DNA of 8,401 bases from Calditrichota bacterium (GCA_008501545.1 QQUM01000414.1:1-8401), one strand, 5' to 3'. Shown: positions 1 through 7,437, counted from the stretch's first letter. Notes: generated by a model from the sequence alone, not told the origin. Made by a program: numbers and translations.

Positions 1-427
1 AATTCTTCTTCTCTTCCGCAGGATTCCCCCATTCATATTGCATTTTCCCATAATTGTATTGCGCAGGAATAAAGCGACTTTTTTGTTGGAGAGCTTTTTG
101 GAATAGTGTTTTTGCTTTATCATAATGTCCGAGATCATATTCAATCTCCGCGACACGGTTGAGAAGGGGCACAAATCTTTGCCAGTCCGGCACATTGGTG
201 AAAATGTCCAATGCTTCTCCCGACCGGCCGTTTGCGGACAGGGTTAAAGAGAGCCACAACAAGGATTCCACTGTAGGGCGATTTGTCCGAAGTTCCTTTA
301 TCGCTTTCTCATAATCCCCTGAAAAAAAGTATCTTTTCCCGAGAGAAACATCCTGGGAGAATAAATCCACAGAAGAGAAATAAATTAATAACGTAATGCT
401 TATTAATCGCAATTTAGTGTAGGTCAT
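1..427 (-). CDS. Secreted TPR-repeat protein, N-terminal part (runs off left edge)
   Basis: An open frame reads leftward from ATG at 427 to the window edge without a stop, giving 142 residues. The protein begins MTYTKLRLISITLLIYFSS and continues to a likely signal peptidase I site after LFS (residues 22-24), before QDVSLG, so it should be exported. The mature part is helical and TPR-like. One unit covers about residues 25-48 (GKRYFFSGDYEKAIKEL) and a clearer one about residues 91-115 (AEIEYDLGHYDKAKTLFQKAL), followed by the start of another (AQYNYGKMQYEWG). TPR proteins are protein-protein interaction scaffolds, and the partner is not visible here. The two other ATGs just upstream (at 431 and 439) meet stops within a few codons, so 427 is the start. 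A weak purine-rich AGAGA lies upstream. The gene is 188 bp downstream of the lipoprotein gene on the same strand and could belong to that transcript. The C-terminus is outside the window, so the full domain content is unknown. Confidence 0.8.
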   Translation of the reverse strand, partial: MTYTKLRLISITLLIYFSSVDLFSQDVSLGKRYFFSGDYEKAIKELRTNRPTVESLLWLSLTLSANGRSGEALDIFTNVPDWQRFVPLLNRVAEIEYDLGHYDKAKTLFQKALQQKSRFIPAQYNYGKMQYEWGNPAEEKKN

Positions 428-615
428 TCATTCTCTCATTGCTAAAAGGCTACAGAACATCCAGGCAGAGTGTGGTGGCAGGACCATCCTGGTTAGAAAA
501 ATCGATATGTTTGGAAGAAGTATTTAGTATGGATATGGCAAATTAAGTTTTGCATCGTGCAATGATATGTAATCGGATTTGTACGGGCAACCAGTAAAAT
601 ATTACTCAAATTTGA

Positions 616-1485
616 TCAATTCTCTAGTTTATCTATACCTGTTAGACGAATAGTTTCCTGATCATGTTTTACACTGTATGTATTTCTTTTTTTTCCTTCT
701 TTATCGATAATTTCACTTTTCGAGTTGAACACCATCAATCGCTTCTTTAAAATCAAATATCCTTTTTTACTCGAAAAATAAATCTTGCCATTGCTGATTG
801 TTTCTATACTCCAAAGCCATTTTTGATAGCCGTTTTTATTGTATTCGCTGTTGGTGAGATCACTATCACGCTTTGCCCGGCTGCGGAATGAAACCACCGC
901 ACAATGTTCGTTTTCAACCGTCTCGAAACCGATGAGTTTGAACTTTGTCGTAACACGAAAGGGTGCATCATCACCATAATTTATATAGACGTTTTTATTC
1001 CATTTATATCCAGGAGAGATTTTTTTATCCGGAAAATTCGGATGGTTAGACTTATATGCTTCCTCGTAAAATTTTGTGCTTTTCTCATCTTCACCTTTTA
1101 CATCAAAAATTTTCCCGTTTGAAGACATTTTAATGTCAAAGCGATTTTTATGGCCAACCATGCTTTTGCGTTCACGTTTCTCTTTGGGGAAATTTTCAGA
1201 GTACACGGCAGAATCGTTGGTGACAATCATACTGCTTATGAGATCATAAACATCATCCTTGTTTTTTTCTGCAACAGCAATCGTAATCGATTGGTCCTGA
1301 AAGACATTGACACTCATCGTATCAGTTTCCTGATTGCCGAATTTATCAACAACAACGTCGGTCATTTCATATTTATAAGCCATTCCCGGCTCATATTTGA
1401 AAGCCAACTGAACGCCTTCTTCGGATTTTTGTGTGCAGGAAAAGGTAACAAAAAAGAGAAAAATTGTGACCCGTTTTATTCTCAT
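616..1485 (-). CDS. Putative lipoprotein of unknown function, third gene of the sigma/anti-sigma operon
   Basis: This 289-residue protein starts MRIKRVTIFLFFVTFSC, which is a short basic n-region, a hydrophobic stretch and a cysteine at residue 17. The lipobox (T-F-S-C) is relaxed but acceptable for a lipoprotein, so membrane anchoring facing the periplasm or outside is likely. The mature part is rich in beta-prone, alternating polar and aromatic segments (for example LAFKYEPGMAYKYEM at about 27-41) with no TM segment and no catalytic motif that I recognise. It resembles in style the DUF6263-like secreted beta proteins, but I cannot confirm a family. The start is well supported: GGAGG at 1496-1500 sits 10 nt upstream, inside the end of the anti-sigma gene, and the ATG overlaps that gene's TGA as ATGA. 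Translation is therefore probably coupled to the anti-sigma factor. The context suggests an envelope sensor or an effector of the same signalling unit, which is inference. The stop is TGA at 616-618. Confidence 0.8.
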   Translation of the reverse strand: MRIKRVTIFLFFVTFSCTQKSEEGVQLAFKYEPGMAYKYEMTDVVVDKFGNQETDTMSVNVFQDQSITIAVAEKNKDDVYDLISSMIVTNDSAVYSENFPKEKRERKSMVGHKNRFDIKMSSNGKIFDVKGEDEKSTKFYEEAYKSNHPNFPDKKISPGYKWNKNVYINYGDDAPFRVTTKFKLIGFETVENEHCAVVSFRSRAKRDSDLTNSEYNKNGYQKWLWSIETISNGKIYFSSKKGYLILKKRLMVFNSKSEIIDKEGKKRNTYSVKHDQETIRLTGIDKLEN

Positions 1486-2060
1486 TTAAGAAAAGCCTCC
1501 GCTTGAAGACCCTGCGATACCGGGCTGATCACACCCATAGCAGCGCCTGAGAATTTGCTGAAATCAGCATCCGGAGCGAAATTCTCGTAAAGACTTTGAT
1601 TAGCAGTCATCACCCGCCATTCGGGTTCGACAACGATCACTGTACTAAATTCTTCATCGGGTTTTTCAGCTATCTCATTGCTCACCCAGTAACCTGTAAT
1701 CATAAAAACGACCAGAGCAGCTATGCTGATAAAATAGGAAATCCGTTTCGGCCAATTGATATGTTCCGGCAAGCCGTCGTCCTGTTTAACCGCTTCAGGT
1801 GATTGCGCATTTGGGGACATTTGCAAAATACTGGCTGACATTTCATCCTGAATTTTATCGTAGGTTGTCTCCCAATAATTTTCTTCAGGCTGAGGTACAT
1901 TCCGTAGCTGCACAAGTAAACTTGCCTTTTTATATGCATCCAATTCACAACGGCATGAAGTGCATTGGTTGAGATGTTCTTCAATCGCTTGAGAAACAGA
2001 AGAAGATGTTTCATTGTCGAGATAATCTTGTAGATAATTTTCAAATTCTCTGCAATCCAT
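1482..2060 (-). CDS. Membrane-anchored zf-HC2 anti-sigma factor
   Basis: It is predicted to bind and hold inactive the ECF sigma factor encoded just upstream. With the start at 2060 the protein has 192 residues. The cytoplasmic N-terminus carries the anti-sigma zinc-finger pattern H29-x3-C33-x2-C36, preceded by the typical MDCREFENYLQDYLDNE helix. A linker of about 65 residues leads to one transmembrane helix at about 107-126 (ISYFISIAALVVFMITGYWV), then a periplasmic tail of about 65 residues with no recognised domain. This H-x3-C-x2-C plus single-TM plan is the classical ECF anti-sigma architecture. The frame is open up to 2165, but that would overlap the sigma gene by 85 bp. AAGAGAG at 2068-2074 has good spacing (7 nt) to the ATG at 2060 and is too close to the ATG at 2066, so 2060 is preferred. 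The gap to the sigma stop is about 20 bp. The stop TGA (1482-1484) overlaps the lipoprotein ATG. Confidence 0.9.
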   Translation of the reverse strand: MDCREFENYLQDYLDNETSSSVSQAIEEHLNQCTSCRCELDAYKKASLLVQLRNVPQPEENYWETTYDKIQDEMSASILQMSPNAQSPEAVKQDDGLPEHINWPKRISYFISIAALVVFMITGYWVSNEIAEKPDEEFSTVIVVEPEWRVMTANQSLYENFAPDADFSKFSGAAMGVISPVSQGLQAEAFLK

Positions 2061-2080
2061 ACTCATACTCTCTTGTTTAT

Positions 2081-2698
2081 TCACTCTTGTATATATTTTC
2101 GTAAATTTTGTCGTAATTTTTTCCGTGCGTGATGCAAATTCGTTCTTACTGTCACCAGCGAACAATCGAGCACTTCGGATATCATTTTTTTCGACATCCC
2201 TTCAACCTCATGCATAACAATAACTGCACGTTGCTGTTCGGGCAGGTCTTCAATAGCAAAATTAATCTGTTTTAAAAGTTCCTTATTCTCCAACACTTGC
2301 CCCGGATTTCGTACATGTTTTGCTGTTGCCAGCTCATAATTACTTACAAATTCCGGATTGTCATCCAGAGGCAACATACGCCGCCGGGTTCTTACTTTTC
2401 GATGGTCTATGCTCAGGTTTATTGCTATTTGATAAAGCCAGGAAGTAAATGCCTTTGCGTTACGCAATCTGTGCAAATTCTTGAAAACACGAATAAAAGT
2501 TTCTTGCACAACTTCATCCGTATCGCTGTGGTTGCCTAACATTTGATAGGCCAATGTATAAACCACGCGACAATAACGTTTATACAGTTCCTTGTAGGCG
2601 AGTTCATCGCCATCCTGGGCACGTTCAATCAACGATTCTTGTTTTTCCAAGGCGTCCTCATGAGCGTGGTCTTTTGCACTAAGCTTTAAATTTAACAT
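2081..2698 (-). CDS. ECF-type (sigma-70 family, group 4) RNA polymerase sigma factor
   Basis: This alternative sigma factor directs RNA polymerase to a specific promoter set, probably in response to an envelope signal relayed by the adjacent anti-sigma factor. From ATG 2698 it has 205 residues, a usual ECF length. Region 2 spans about residues 34-105. It includes the core-binding/-10 segment with DTDEVVQETFIRVFKNL (59-75) and the conserved FTSWLYQIAINLSIDHRKV (84-102). Region 4 covers about 145-203, with DLPEQQRAVIVMHEVEGMS followed by the helix-turn-helix ISEVLDCSLVTVRTNLHHAR. There is no region 3 or long C-terminal extension. The frame stays open to 2794, but those 32 extra residues do not look like sigma factor sequence and would cover the likely promoter, so the internal Met is chosen. 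No strong Shine-Dalgarno precedes it. It is the first gene of a sigma, anti-sigma, lipoprotein operon. Autoregulation is common in such operons but is not shown here. Confidence 0.92.
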   Translation of the reverse strand: MLNLKLSAKDHAHEDALEKQESLIERAQDGDELAYKELYKRYCRVVYTLAYQMLGNHSDTDEVVQETFIRVFKNLHRLRNAKAFTSWLYQIAINLSIDHRKVRTRRRMLPLDDNPEFVSNYELATAKHVRNPGQVLENKELLKQINFAIEDLPEQQRAVIVMHEVEGMSKKMISEVLDCSLVTVRTNLHHARKKLRQNLRKYIQE

Positions 2699-2766
2699 AG
2701 CCCAACTTTTCTTATTTCCAGTACATTTCGCTACTTTAGACCATGCGAAATGAAAAGCGTTTAATA

Positions 2767-2794
2767 AATATAGTATAATTTTTAGCTGGAACAA
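2767..2794 (-). promoter_or_regulatory. Candidate promoter of the sigma/anti-sigma operon
   Basis: On the minus strand TTGTTC (2789-2794) is separated by 16 bp from TATATT (2767-2772), a fair match to a housekeeping -35/-10 pair. It would place transcription start near 2760, about 60 nt before the sigma ATG. The region is AT-rich, so chance matches are easy. A different overlapping TATACT is also present but is badly spaced. An autoregulated ECF promoter with another consensus cannot be excluded. Confidence 0.35.
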
Positions 2795-2917
2795 ACATTA
2801 TCTATCTCGCTGCGTAATTCATTCATTTTTTTCCAGTTGCATTTTCATTTTTTTGTCTTAAATTCTTTCAACATTATGTGGTTTTAATTTTATTTAAAAC
2901 TTTTTTATATATTATCT

Positions 2918-3772
2918 ATGAAAAAAAAACATGCCTTGTCTTCTCTGTCTATTGAAATACCCAAACTGAACGAAGACGATTTTGTCGACCAGCTAACAAC
3001 CCACACCGGTTCTACTCTTCTCCTCGGCATGTTTTCCAGTACTGAATTGAAAACTGTTTTAGAACGGGCTGGCATTTTTCCGGCTCTCCGCGAACAAGGG
3101 CTGGATGACTTTATAATCCAAATAAATCCTTTTGAAGACTTCGATCAATTGCTTAACATTTATTCTGGCAAGCAGGATAAAAAGCATCTTCTCGCTGAAG
3201 TCCGCTTAAAAGAAGGCAAGCTGACGCAACCCAATGATAAAATAATTTTACCCGATTTTCCACCGTCACACATACTGTCAATTGAATGGATGATGATGCA
3301 AAATCCATTTAAAGGATTTTCGAAGGACAAGCGTGCATTACCCGGTCAGGATCATCCGGGTTTAGGGCAAGCTCGCAAAGTCCTTAAACTGATTATTGCA
3401 TATTGTCGGCTTAAAAGCATTGATGGTGTTGTAAATTACCCCGAATATTTTCACAATGCGTATTTGTACCGGCATGTATTCAAATTTATCGATCCTGAAA
3501 AAGAAGCAGAGTTTTATGCCTTGTTACGTGATTTGCAGCATCTTTCTCTAGCGGATATGTCGTGGGCTGTAGATTGTGGTTGTATTCAAGATGAAAAATC
3601 CGGAAATATATTTGAATGGTTCTCAGATGTACAGATGTTTCCTTTAAAAAAGCAACTGCTGCGTTATTTCAAATCGATTGAATACAACAAGCGGTTCAAT
3701 AACGCACTTGCCAAACAAAAATATGTATTTGATGAAAATAAATACAAAAACCTGCAAGATCAGAAAAAATAG
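2918..3772 (+). CDS. Conserved-looking protein of unknown function with a GNAT-like core
   Basis: I do not recognise a named family for this 284-residue protein. It has no signal peptide or TM segment, so it is probably cytoplasmic. The middle is suggestive: LPGQDHPGLGQARKVLKLI (141-159) has the G-x-G followed by a long helix that resembles the acetyl-CoA pyrophosphate-binding loop (motif A) of GNAT acyltransferases. About 30 residues later, HNAYLYRHVFKF (179-190) resembles the GNAT motif B pattern N-x-A-x-x-x-Y-x-x-x-x-F. The spacing of the two and the intervening IDGVVNYP strand fit that fold. The N-terminal 120 and C-terminal 90 residues are unassigned, and the protein is longer than a simple GNAT domain. 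The start is the first ATG after stops, with no Shine-Dalgarno. It lies 55 bp before two acyl-CoA synthetase genes on the same strand and is probably co-transcribed with them. An acyl-CoA-using role is inference. Confidence 0.8.
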   Translation: MKKKHALSSLSIEIPKLNEDDFVDQLTTHTGSTLLLGMFSSTELKTVLERAGIFPALREQGLDDFIIQINPFEDFDQLLNIYSGKQDKKHLLAEVRLKEGKLTQPNDKIILPDFPPSHILSIEWMMMQNPFKGFSKDKRALPGQDHPGLGQARKVLKLIIAYCRLKSIDGVVNYPEYFHNAYLYRHVFKFIDPEKEAEFYALLRDLQHLSLADMSWAVDCGCIQDEKSGNIFEWFSDVQMFPLKKQLLRYFKSIEYNKRFNNALAKQKYVFDENKYKNLQDQKK

Positions 3773-3813
3773 AAACTAAAATTCTGCTCATTCAGCAATT
3801 TCGCCCCAAAAAC

Positions 3814-3819
3814 AGGAGG
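3814..3819 (+). promoter_or_regulatory. Ribosome binding site that decides the start of the first acyl-CoA synthetase
   Basis: A full AGGAGG Shine-Dalgarno lies 2 nt before the ATG at 3822 but 8 nt before the ATG at 3828. Normal spacing therefore favours 3828, which also agrees with the downstream paralogue's N-terminus. Confidence 0.75.
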
Positions 3820-3827
3820 ATATGGAA

Positions 3828-5603
3828 ATGAATGAAAAGTCTGTATACCAACTTTTTAAACGGATAAGCACTGAACAGGCCGATCAAATTGCCTACAAGT
3901 ACAAAAAAGATGGCGCCTGGGTCGACAAGACATGGAAAGAGACGGAGACAGATTGCAGGGAAATTTCCAAATCGCTCCTCGCACTTGATGTTGAACATGG
4001 AGACAAAGTAAACATTCTCAGCAATACACGCTACGAATGGGTCGCTCTTGATTTTGGTATTGTTGCCATCGGCGGAGCGACTGTCGGCATCTACGCATCA
4101 AACCTGGCTGAAGATTGTGCTTATATTATCAATCACAGTGATGCTAAAGTCATCTTTGTTGAAAACCAGGAACAATTGGATAAAATCGTTGCAGTACGCA
4201 ATCAAATCGAAAAGTTGGAACACGTCGTTCTTATCGAAGGTGTACCAAGCGATCCCGATAGTGCACTCACCTGGGAAATGTTCCTTGCGAAGGGAAATGA
4301 TGTTGTTGATGAAAAATTTAATGAACGATCTGGGAAAGTTGAAAAAAATGATCTCGCTGCACTGGTTTACACTTCCGGAACGACCGGGGTTCCCAAAGGT
4401 GTCATGCTCTCCAATGGAAACTTACTTTTTGCTTCGCTGAGTTCAGGACAATGTCTCCCCCTGGATAACACGCAAATTACCCTGCTTTTCCTGCCACTTG
4501 CACACGTATTTGCACGCTTAATCATTCATTTCTGTATGCGTGGGGGCTGTGCGGTTGCCTTCGCCGAAGGCATGGACACAATCGTTGAAAACCTAAAGGA
4601 GATTCGCCCCCACTTTTTCGCAAGCGTACCTCGAATATATGAAAAAGTCTACGAAAAGATCACAACCGGAGCCGAGGATGCGGGTGGGCTTAAAGAAAAA
4701 ATCTTTAATTTCGCACTCTCAACAGGCGAGGCGGTAAGCGAATTAAAACAAAAGAAGCAACCCATTCCCGGCGGTCTTGCGTTTAAAAATAAAATTGCGG
4801 ACAAACTGGTTTTTGCAAAAATCAAGGCTGCACTTGGTGGCCGGGTTATCTTCGCAATTTCTGGAGCAGCGCCATTGAATATCATTGTGGCCAAGTTTTT
4901 TCATGCATGCGGTATTAACATCCTGGAAGGCCTTGGAATGACTGAAAACACCTCTTTCTCTAACGTCAACCGGATCGATGACAACAAATTCGGAACCGTC
5001 GGTCAACCCGGTCCGGACATCGAGCAAAAAATTGCTGAAGATGGTGAAGTCCTTTTCCGTGGAGAGAATGTCATGATGGGATATTATAAAAACTCCGAAG
5101 CCACAGCGGAAACTATCGATAAAGACGGCTGGCTTTACACAGGCGATATTGGAGAAATCGACAGTGATAACTTCCTTAAAATAACGGACAGAAAAAAGGA
5201 TCTCATCATTACCGCCGGTGGTAAAAATATTGCGCCACAACGCGTCGAAAAAGTCATTAGTTCATCGCGCTATATCAATCAGGTTGTCGCATTTGGTGAT
5301 AAGAAAAAGTTCCTTTCCGCTGTCATGACACTTGATAAAGAGCAAGTTGAAAGCTGGGCTATCGCGCAAGGTGTTAAATTTGAAACATGGGATGATTTGC
5401 TGAAAACAGAACCGCTTGTTGCATTGATAAACACAGAAATTGAGAAGCAAAACCAGTTGCTTGCAAGCTTTGAAAGCATTAAAAAAATGATCATTCTGCC
5501 AAACGAATTCACGATTGAGAGCGGTGAACTGACACCATCGATGAAAATAAAAAGAAAAGTTGTTCTTGACAGATACAAAGAACAACTGGAGGCACTATAC
5601 TAA
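3828..5603 (+). CDS. Long-chain acyl-CoA synthetase (AMP-forming), first of a tandem pair
   Basis: It activates fatty acids: acid + ATP + CoA give acyl-CoA + AMP + PPi, via an acyl-adenylate. It is an ANL-superfamily enzyme of the FadD15/COG1022 long-chain type, about 591 residues, which is normal for the family. The core motifs are all present. The P-loop YTSGTTGVPKG is at 181-191, LPLAHVFAR at 222-230, GLGMTEN at 368-374, YTGDIGE at 437-443, the hinge DRKKDLIITAGGKN at 454-467, and a C-terminal lysine-rich LTPSMKIKRK at about 568-577. There is no signal peptide, so it is cytoplasmic or membrane-peripheral. An ATG at 3822 is in frame two codons earlier, but AGGAGG at 3814-3819 is 8 nt from the ATG at 3828 and only 2 nt from the earlier one. 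Starting at 3828 also makes the protein begin MNEKSVYQLF, matching MEKKSIYALF of the next gene, with equal total length. The chain-length preference cannot be read from the sequence. Confidence 0.95.
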   Translation: MNEKSVYQLFKRISTEQADQIAYKYKKDGAWVDKTWKETETDCREISKSLLALDVEHGDKVNILSNTRYEWVALDFGIVAIGGATVGIYASNLAEDCAYIINHSDAKVIFVENQEQLDKIVAVRNQIEKLEHVVLIEGVPSDPDSALTWEMFLAKGNDVVDEKFNERSGKVEKNDLAALVYTSGTTGVPKGVMLSNGNLLFASLSSGQCLPLDNTQITLLFLPLAHVFARLIIHFCMRGGCAVAFAEGMDTIVENLKEIRPHFFASVPRIYEKVYEKITTGAEDAGGLKEKIFNFALSTGEAVSELKQKKQPIPGGLAFKNKIADKLVFAKIKAALGGRVIFAISGAAPLNIIVAKFFHACGINILEGLGMTENTSFSNVNRIDDNKFGTVGQPGPDIEQKIAEDGEVLFRGENVMMGYYKNSEATAETIDKDGWLYTGDIGEIDSDNFLKITDRKKDLIITAGGKNIAPQRVEKVISSSRYINQVVAFGDKKKFLSAVMTLDKEQVESWAIAQGVKFETWDDLLKTEPLVALINTEIEKQNQLLASFESIKKMIILPNEFTIESGELTPSMKIKRKVVLDRYKEQLEALY

Positions 5604-5620
5604 TTTGCGAGGAAGGTCAT

Positions 5621-7396
5621 ATGGAGAAAAAGTCAATTTACGCGCTGTTTCACGAGGTATGCACCAAAAACAAGGACAGCGTAGCCTATCGTTACAAGGA
5701 GAACGGAAACTGGATTGACATCACCTGGGATCAGCAATACGCCCAGTGCAAAGCCATTTCCAAATCGCTCATTGCCCTGGGATTGGAAAAAGATGATAAA
5801 GTCAATATTCTCAGCAATACAAACCTAAAATGGATCCAATTAGACTTAAGTGCAGTGAATATTGGAAGTGTTACGGTTGGTATTTATGCCTCGAATTTAG
5901 CCCAGGATTGTGCATACATCATCAATCACTGCGAAGCAAAAATCATCTTTGTCGAAAACCATGACCAACTAGCAAAAATCGAAGAAGTCCGCTCACACTT
6001 ACCACACTTGAAACATGTCGTCACGATGGGACAATTCGGTTCTGAGAAAGATTGGGTATTAACCTGGGAGGCTTTTGTCGAAAAAGGTGCGGATGTGAAT
6101 GATGATGTTTTCAATGAACGTACCTCCGGTGTTCAACCGGATGACGTCGCTTCGATTGTTTATACATCCGGAACGACGGGTGTTCCCAAAGGCGCGATGA
6201 TCACCCATCAAAATCTGCTTTTTGCCTCATGGTCGGCATCTGAAAGTTTGCTCATAAAACCGGGTTTTGAAAATTTACTTTTTCTCCCCTTGGCACACGT
6301 TTTTGCGCGGATTATCCTCTATGTCTGTCTGAGGAATAACATTGTCATCGCAATATCCGAGGGCATCGATAAGGTGGCGGAAAACCTGCAAGAAATTCGC
6401 CCCCACTTTTTCGCCAGCATACCGCGTATTTATGAGAAGGTCTATGAAAAAATAACCACCGGTGTGCAGGATGCAGGGGGTGCAAAAGAAAAATTATTCA
6501 ACTGGGCATTGGGTGTCGGCACTCAGGTAAGCGCTTTAAAACAAGCGAAGAAACCCATTCCCGGCGGACTAAATGTCAAGAATGCACTCGCAAACAAACT
6601 CGTTTTTAGCAAAATCCAGGCGGCTCTTGGTGGCCGTATCATTTACACGATCTCCGGGGCAGCACCACTCAACCAAAAGGTTGCCGAGTTTTTTCATGCA
6701 TGTGGTGTTCTGATACTGGAGGGAATCGGCATGACGGAAAACACCTCTTTCACCAACGTCAATCGCTACGATAACAACCGGTTTGGAACGGTTGGCCAAC
6801 CGGGCCCTGGTATTGAGCAACGAATTGCCGGGGACGGTGAAGTGCTGTATCGCGGGAAAAACGTAATGAAAGGCTACTTTAAAAACGAAGATGCGACAGC
6901 CGAAACAATCGACAAAGACGGTTGGCTTTATACCGGTGATATCGGTGAAATTGATGATGAACAATTCCTGAAAATCACCGATCGTAAAAAGGATCTCATC
7001 ATTACAGCGGGCGGAAAAAACATTGCACCACAGCATGTTGAACGAGCCATTCGTTCATCACGGTACATCAGCCAGGTTGTATCGATCGGCGATCAACGAA
7101 AATATTTGTCTGCATTGATTACCTTAGTCCCCGAAGAGGTGCAGCCTTGGGCAGTGGAGCAAGGTATTGCTTTCTCATCCTGGGAAGAACTGGTTGAGAA
7201 AAAAGAAATTCGCGACTTCGTAGAAAAAGAAATCACCCGAGGAAACCAGGAGCTCGCTTCGTACGAAACCATAAAAAAATTCTGCATTATTCCGAATGAT
7301 TTTAGCATCGAGGGAGGGGAATTAACCCCGACTTTGAAGGTAAAAAGAAAAGCTATTATGGAAAAATATGCGGACAAAATTGCAGCAATGTACTAA
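5621..7396 (+). CDS. Long-chain acyl-CoA synthetase (AMP-forming), second of a tandem pair
   Basis: A 591-residue paralogue of the gene immediately upstream, with the same predicted reaction. All motifs tested fall at identical residue numbers: YTSGTTGVPKG 181-191, LPLAHVFAR 222-230, GIGMTEN 368-374, YTGDIGE 437-443, DRKKDLIITAGGKN 454-467, and LTPTLKVKRK at 568-577. This implies an essentially gapless alignment. By eye the two share roughly 60% identity, lower in the first 60 residues (28 of 60) and highest around the active-site motifs. No catalytic residue appears lost, so both should be active. The start is supported by GAGGAAGG at 5609-5616, 4 nt before the ATG. The gap to the previous stop is only 17 bp, so the two are surely one transcript. 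Differences around residues 140-160 and 205-245, near the usual acyl pocket, may mean different substrate preferences. That is inference. Confidence 0.95.
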   Translation: MEKKSIYALFHEVCTKNKDSVAYRYKENGNWIDITWDQQYAQCKAISKSLIALGLEKDDKVNILSNTNLKWIQLDLSAVNIGSVTVGIYASNLAQDCAYIINHCEAKIIFVENHDQLAKIEEVRSHLPHLKHVVTMGQFGSEKDWVLTWEAFVEKGADVNDDVFNERTSGVQPDDVASIVYTSGTTGVPKGAMITHQNLLFASWSASESLLIKPGFENLLFLPLAHVFARIILYVCLRNNIVIAISEGIDKVAENLQEIRPHFFASIPRIYEKVYEKITTGVQDAGGAKEKLFNWALGVGTQVSALKQAKKPIPGGLNVKNALANKLVFSKIQAALGGRIIYTISGAAPLNQKVAEFFHACGVLILEGIGMTENTSFTNVNRYDNNRFGTVGQPGPGIEQRIAGDGEVLYRGKNVMKGYFKNEDATAETIDKDGWLYTGDIGEIDDEQFLKITDRKKDLIITAGGKNIAPQHVERAIRSSRYISQVVSIGDQRKYLSALITLVPEEVQPWAVEQGIAFSSWEELVEKKEIRDFVEKEITRGNQELASYETIKKFCIIPNDFSIEGGELTPTLKVKRKAIMEKYADKIAAMY

Positions 7397-7408
7397 TATT
7401 TTATGCCT

Positions 7409-7433
7409 CCCCCTGTTTTTTAAAGACAGGGGG
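7409..7433. terminator. Stem-loop between convergent genes, likely bidirectional terminator
   Basis: CCCCCTGT (7409-7416) pairs perfectly with ACAGGGGG (7426-7433) around a 9-nt A/T loop. It fills the 41-bp gap between the stop of the second acyl-CoA synthetase (plus) and the stop of moaC (minus). The position argues for a shared transcription end. Neither strand has a clear T-run straight after the stem, so it is not a canonical intrinsic terminator. It may instead act with Rho or simply protect the mRNA 3' ends. Confidence 0.55.
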
Positions 7434-7437
7434 AAAT

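Noticed and set aside
461..492. Possible terminator after the lipoprotein gene
   Set aside because: There is a CAGGA/TCCTG 5-bp stem (479-491) and CCAGG/CCTGG arms (461-465, 488-492), but the stems are short and no T-run follows on the minus strand.
550..563. TTGCA/TGCAA hairpin in the gap between lipoprotein and TPR genes
   Set aside because: The stem is only 5 bp and AT-rich, and the downstream T content is weak, so it is not distinguishable from chance.
1150..1506. 118-codon plus-strand open frame opposite the lipoprotein gene
   Set aside because: It is a shadow of the minus-strand gene, which has a lipoprotein signal, a GGAGG site and operon coupling. The shadow has no domain features.
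2061..2165. 35-residue N-terminal extension of the anti-sigma factor
   Set aside because: It would overlap the sigma gene by 85 bp, has no anti-sigma character, and the AAGAGAG site points to the ATG at 2060.
2699..2794. 32-residue N-terminal extension of the sigma factor
   Set aside because: The residues do not resemble an ECF N-terminus, and the DNA carries the likely promoter. The internal Met at 2698 gives a normal family length.
4743..5240. 165-codon minus-strand open frame inside the first acyl-CoA synthetase
   Set aside because: It mirrors the conserved motif region. A similar antisense frame occurs in the paralogue (6569-7036) because the sense codons are conserved, and it has no independent coding signs.
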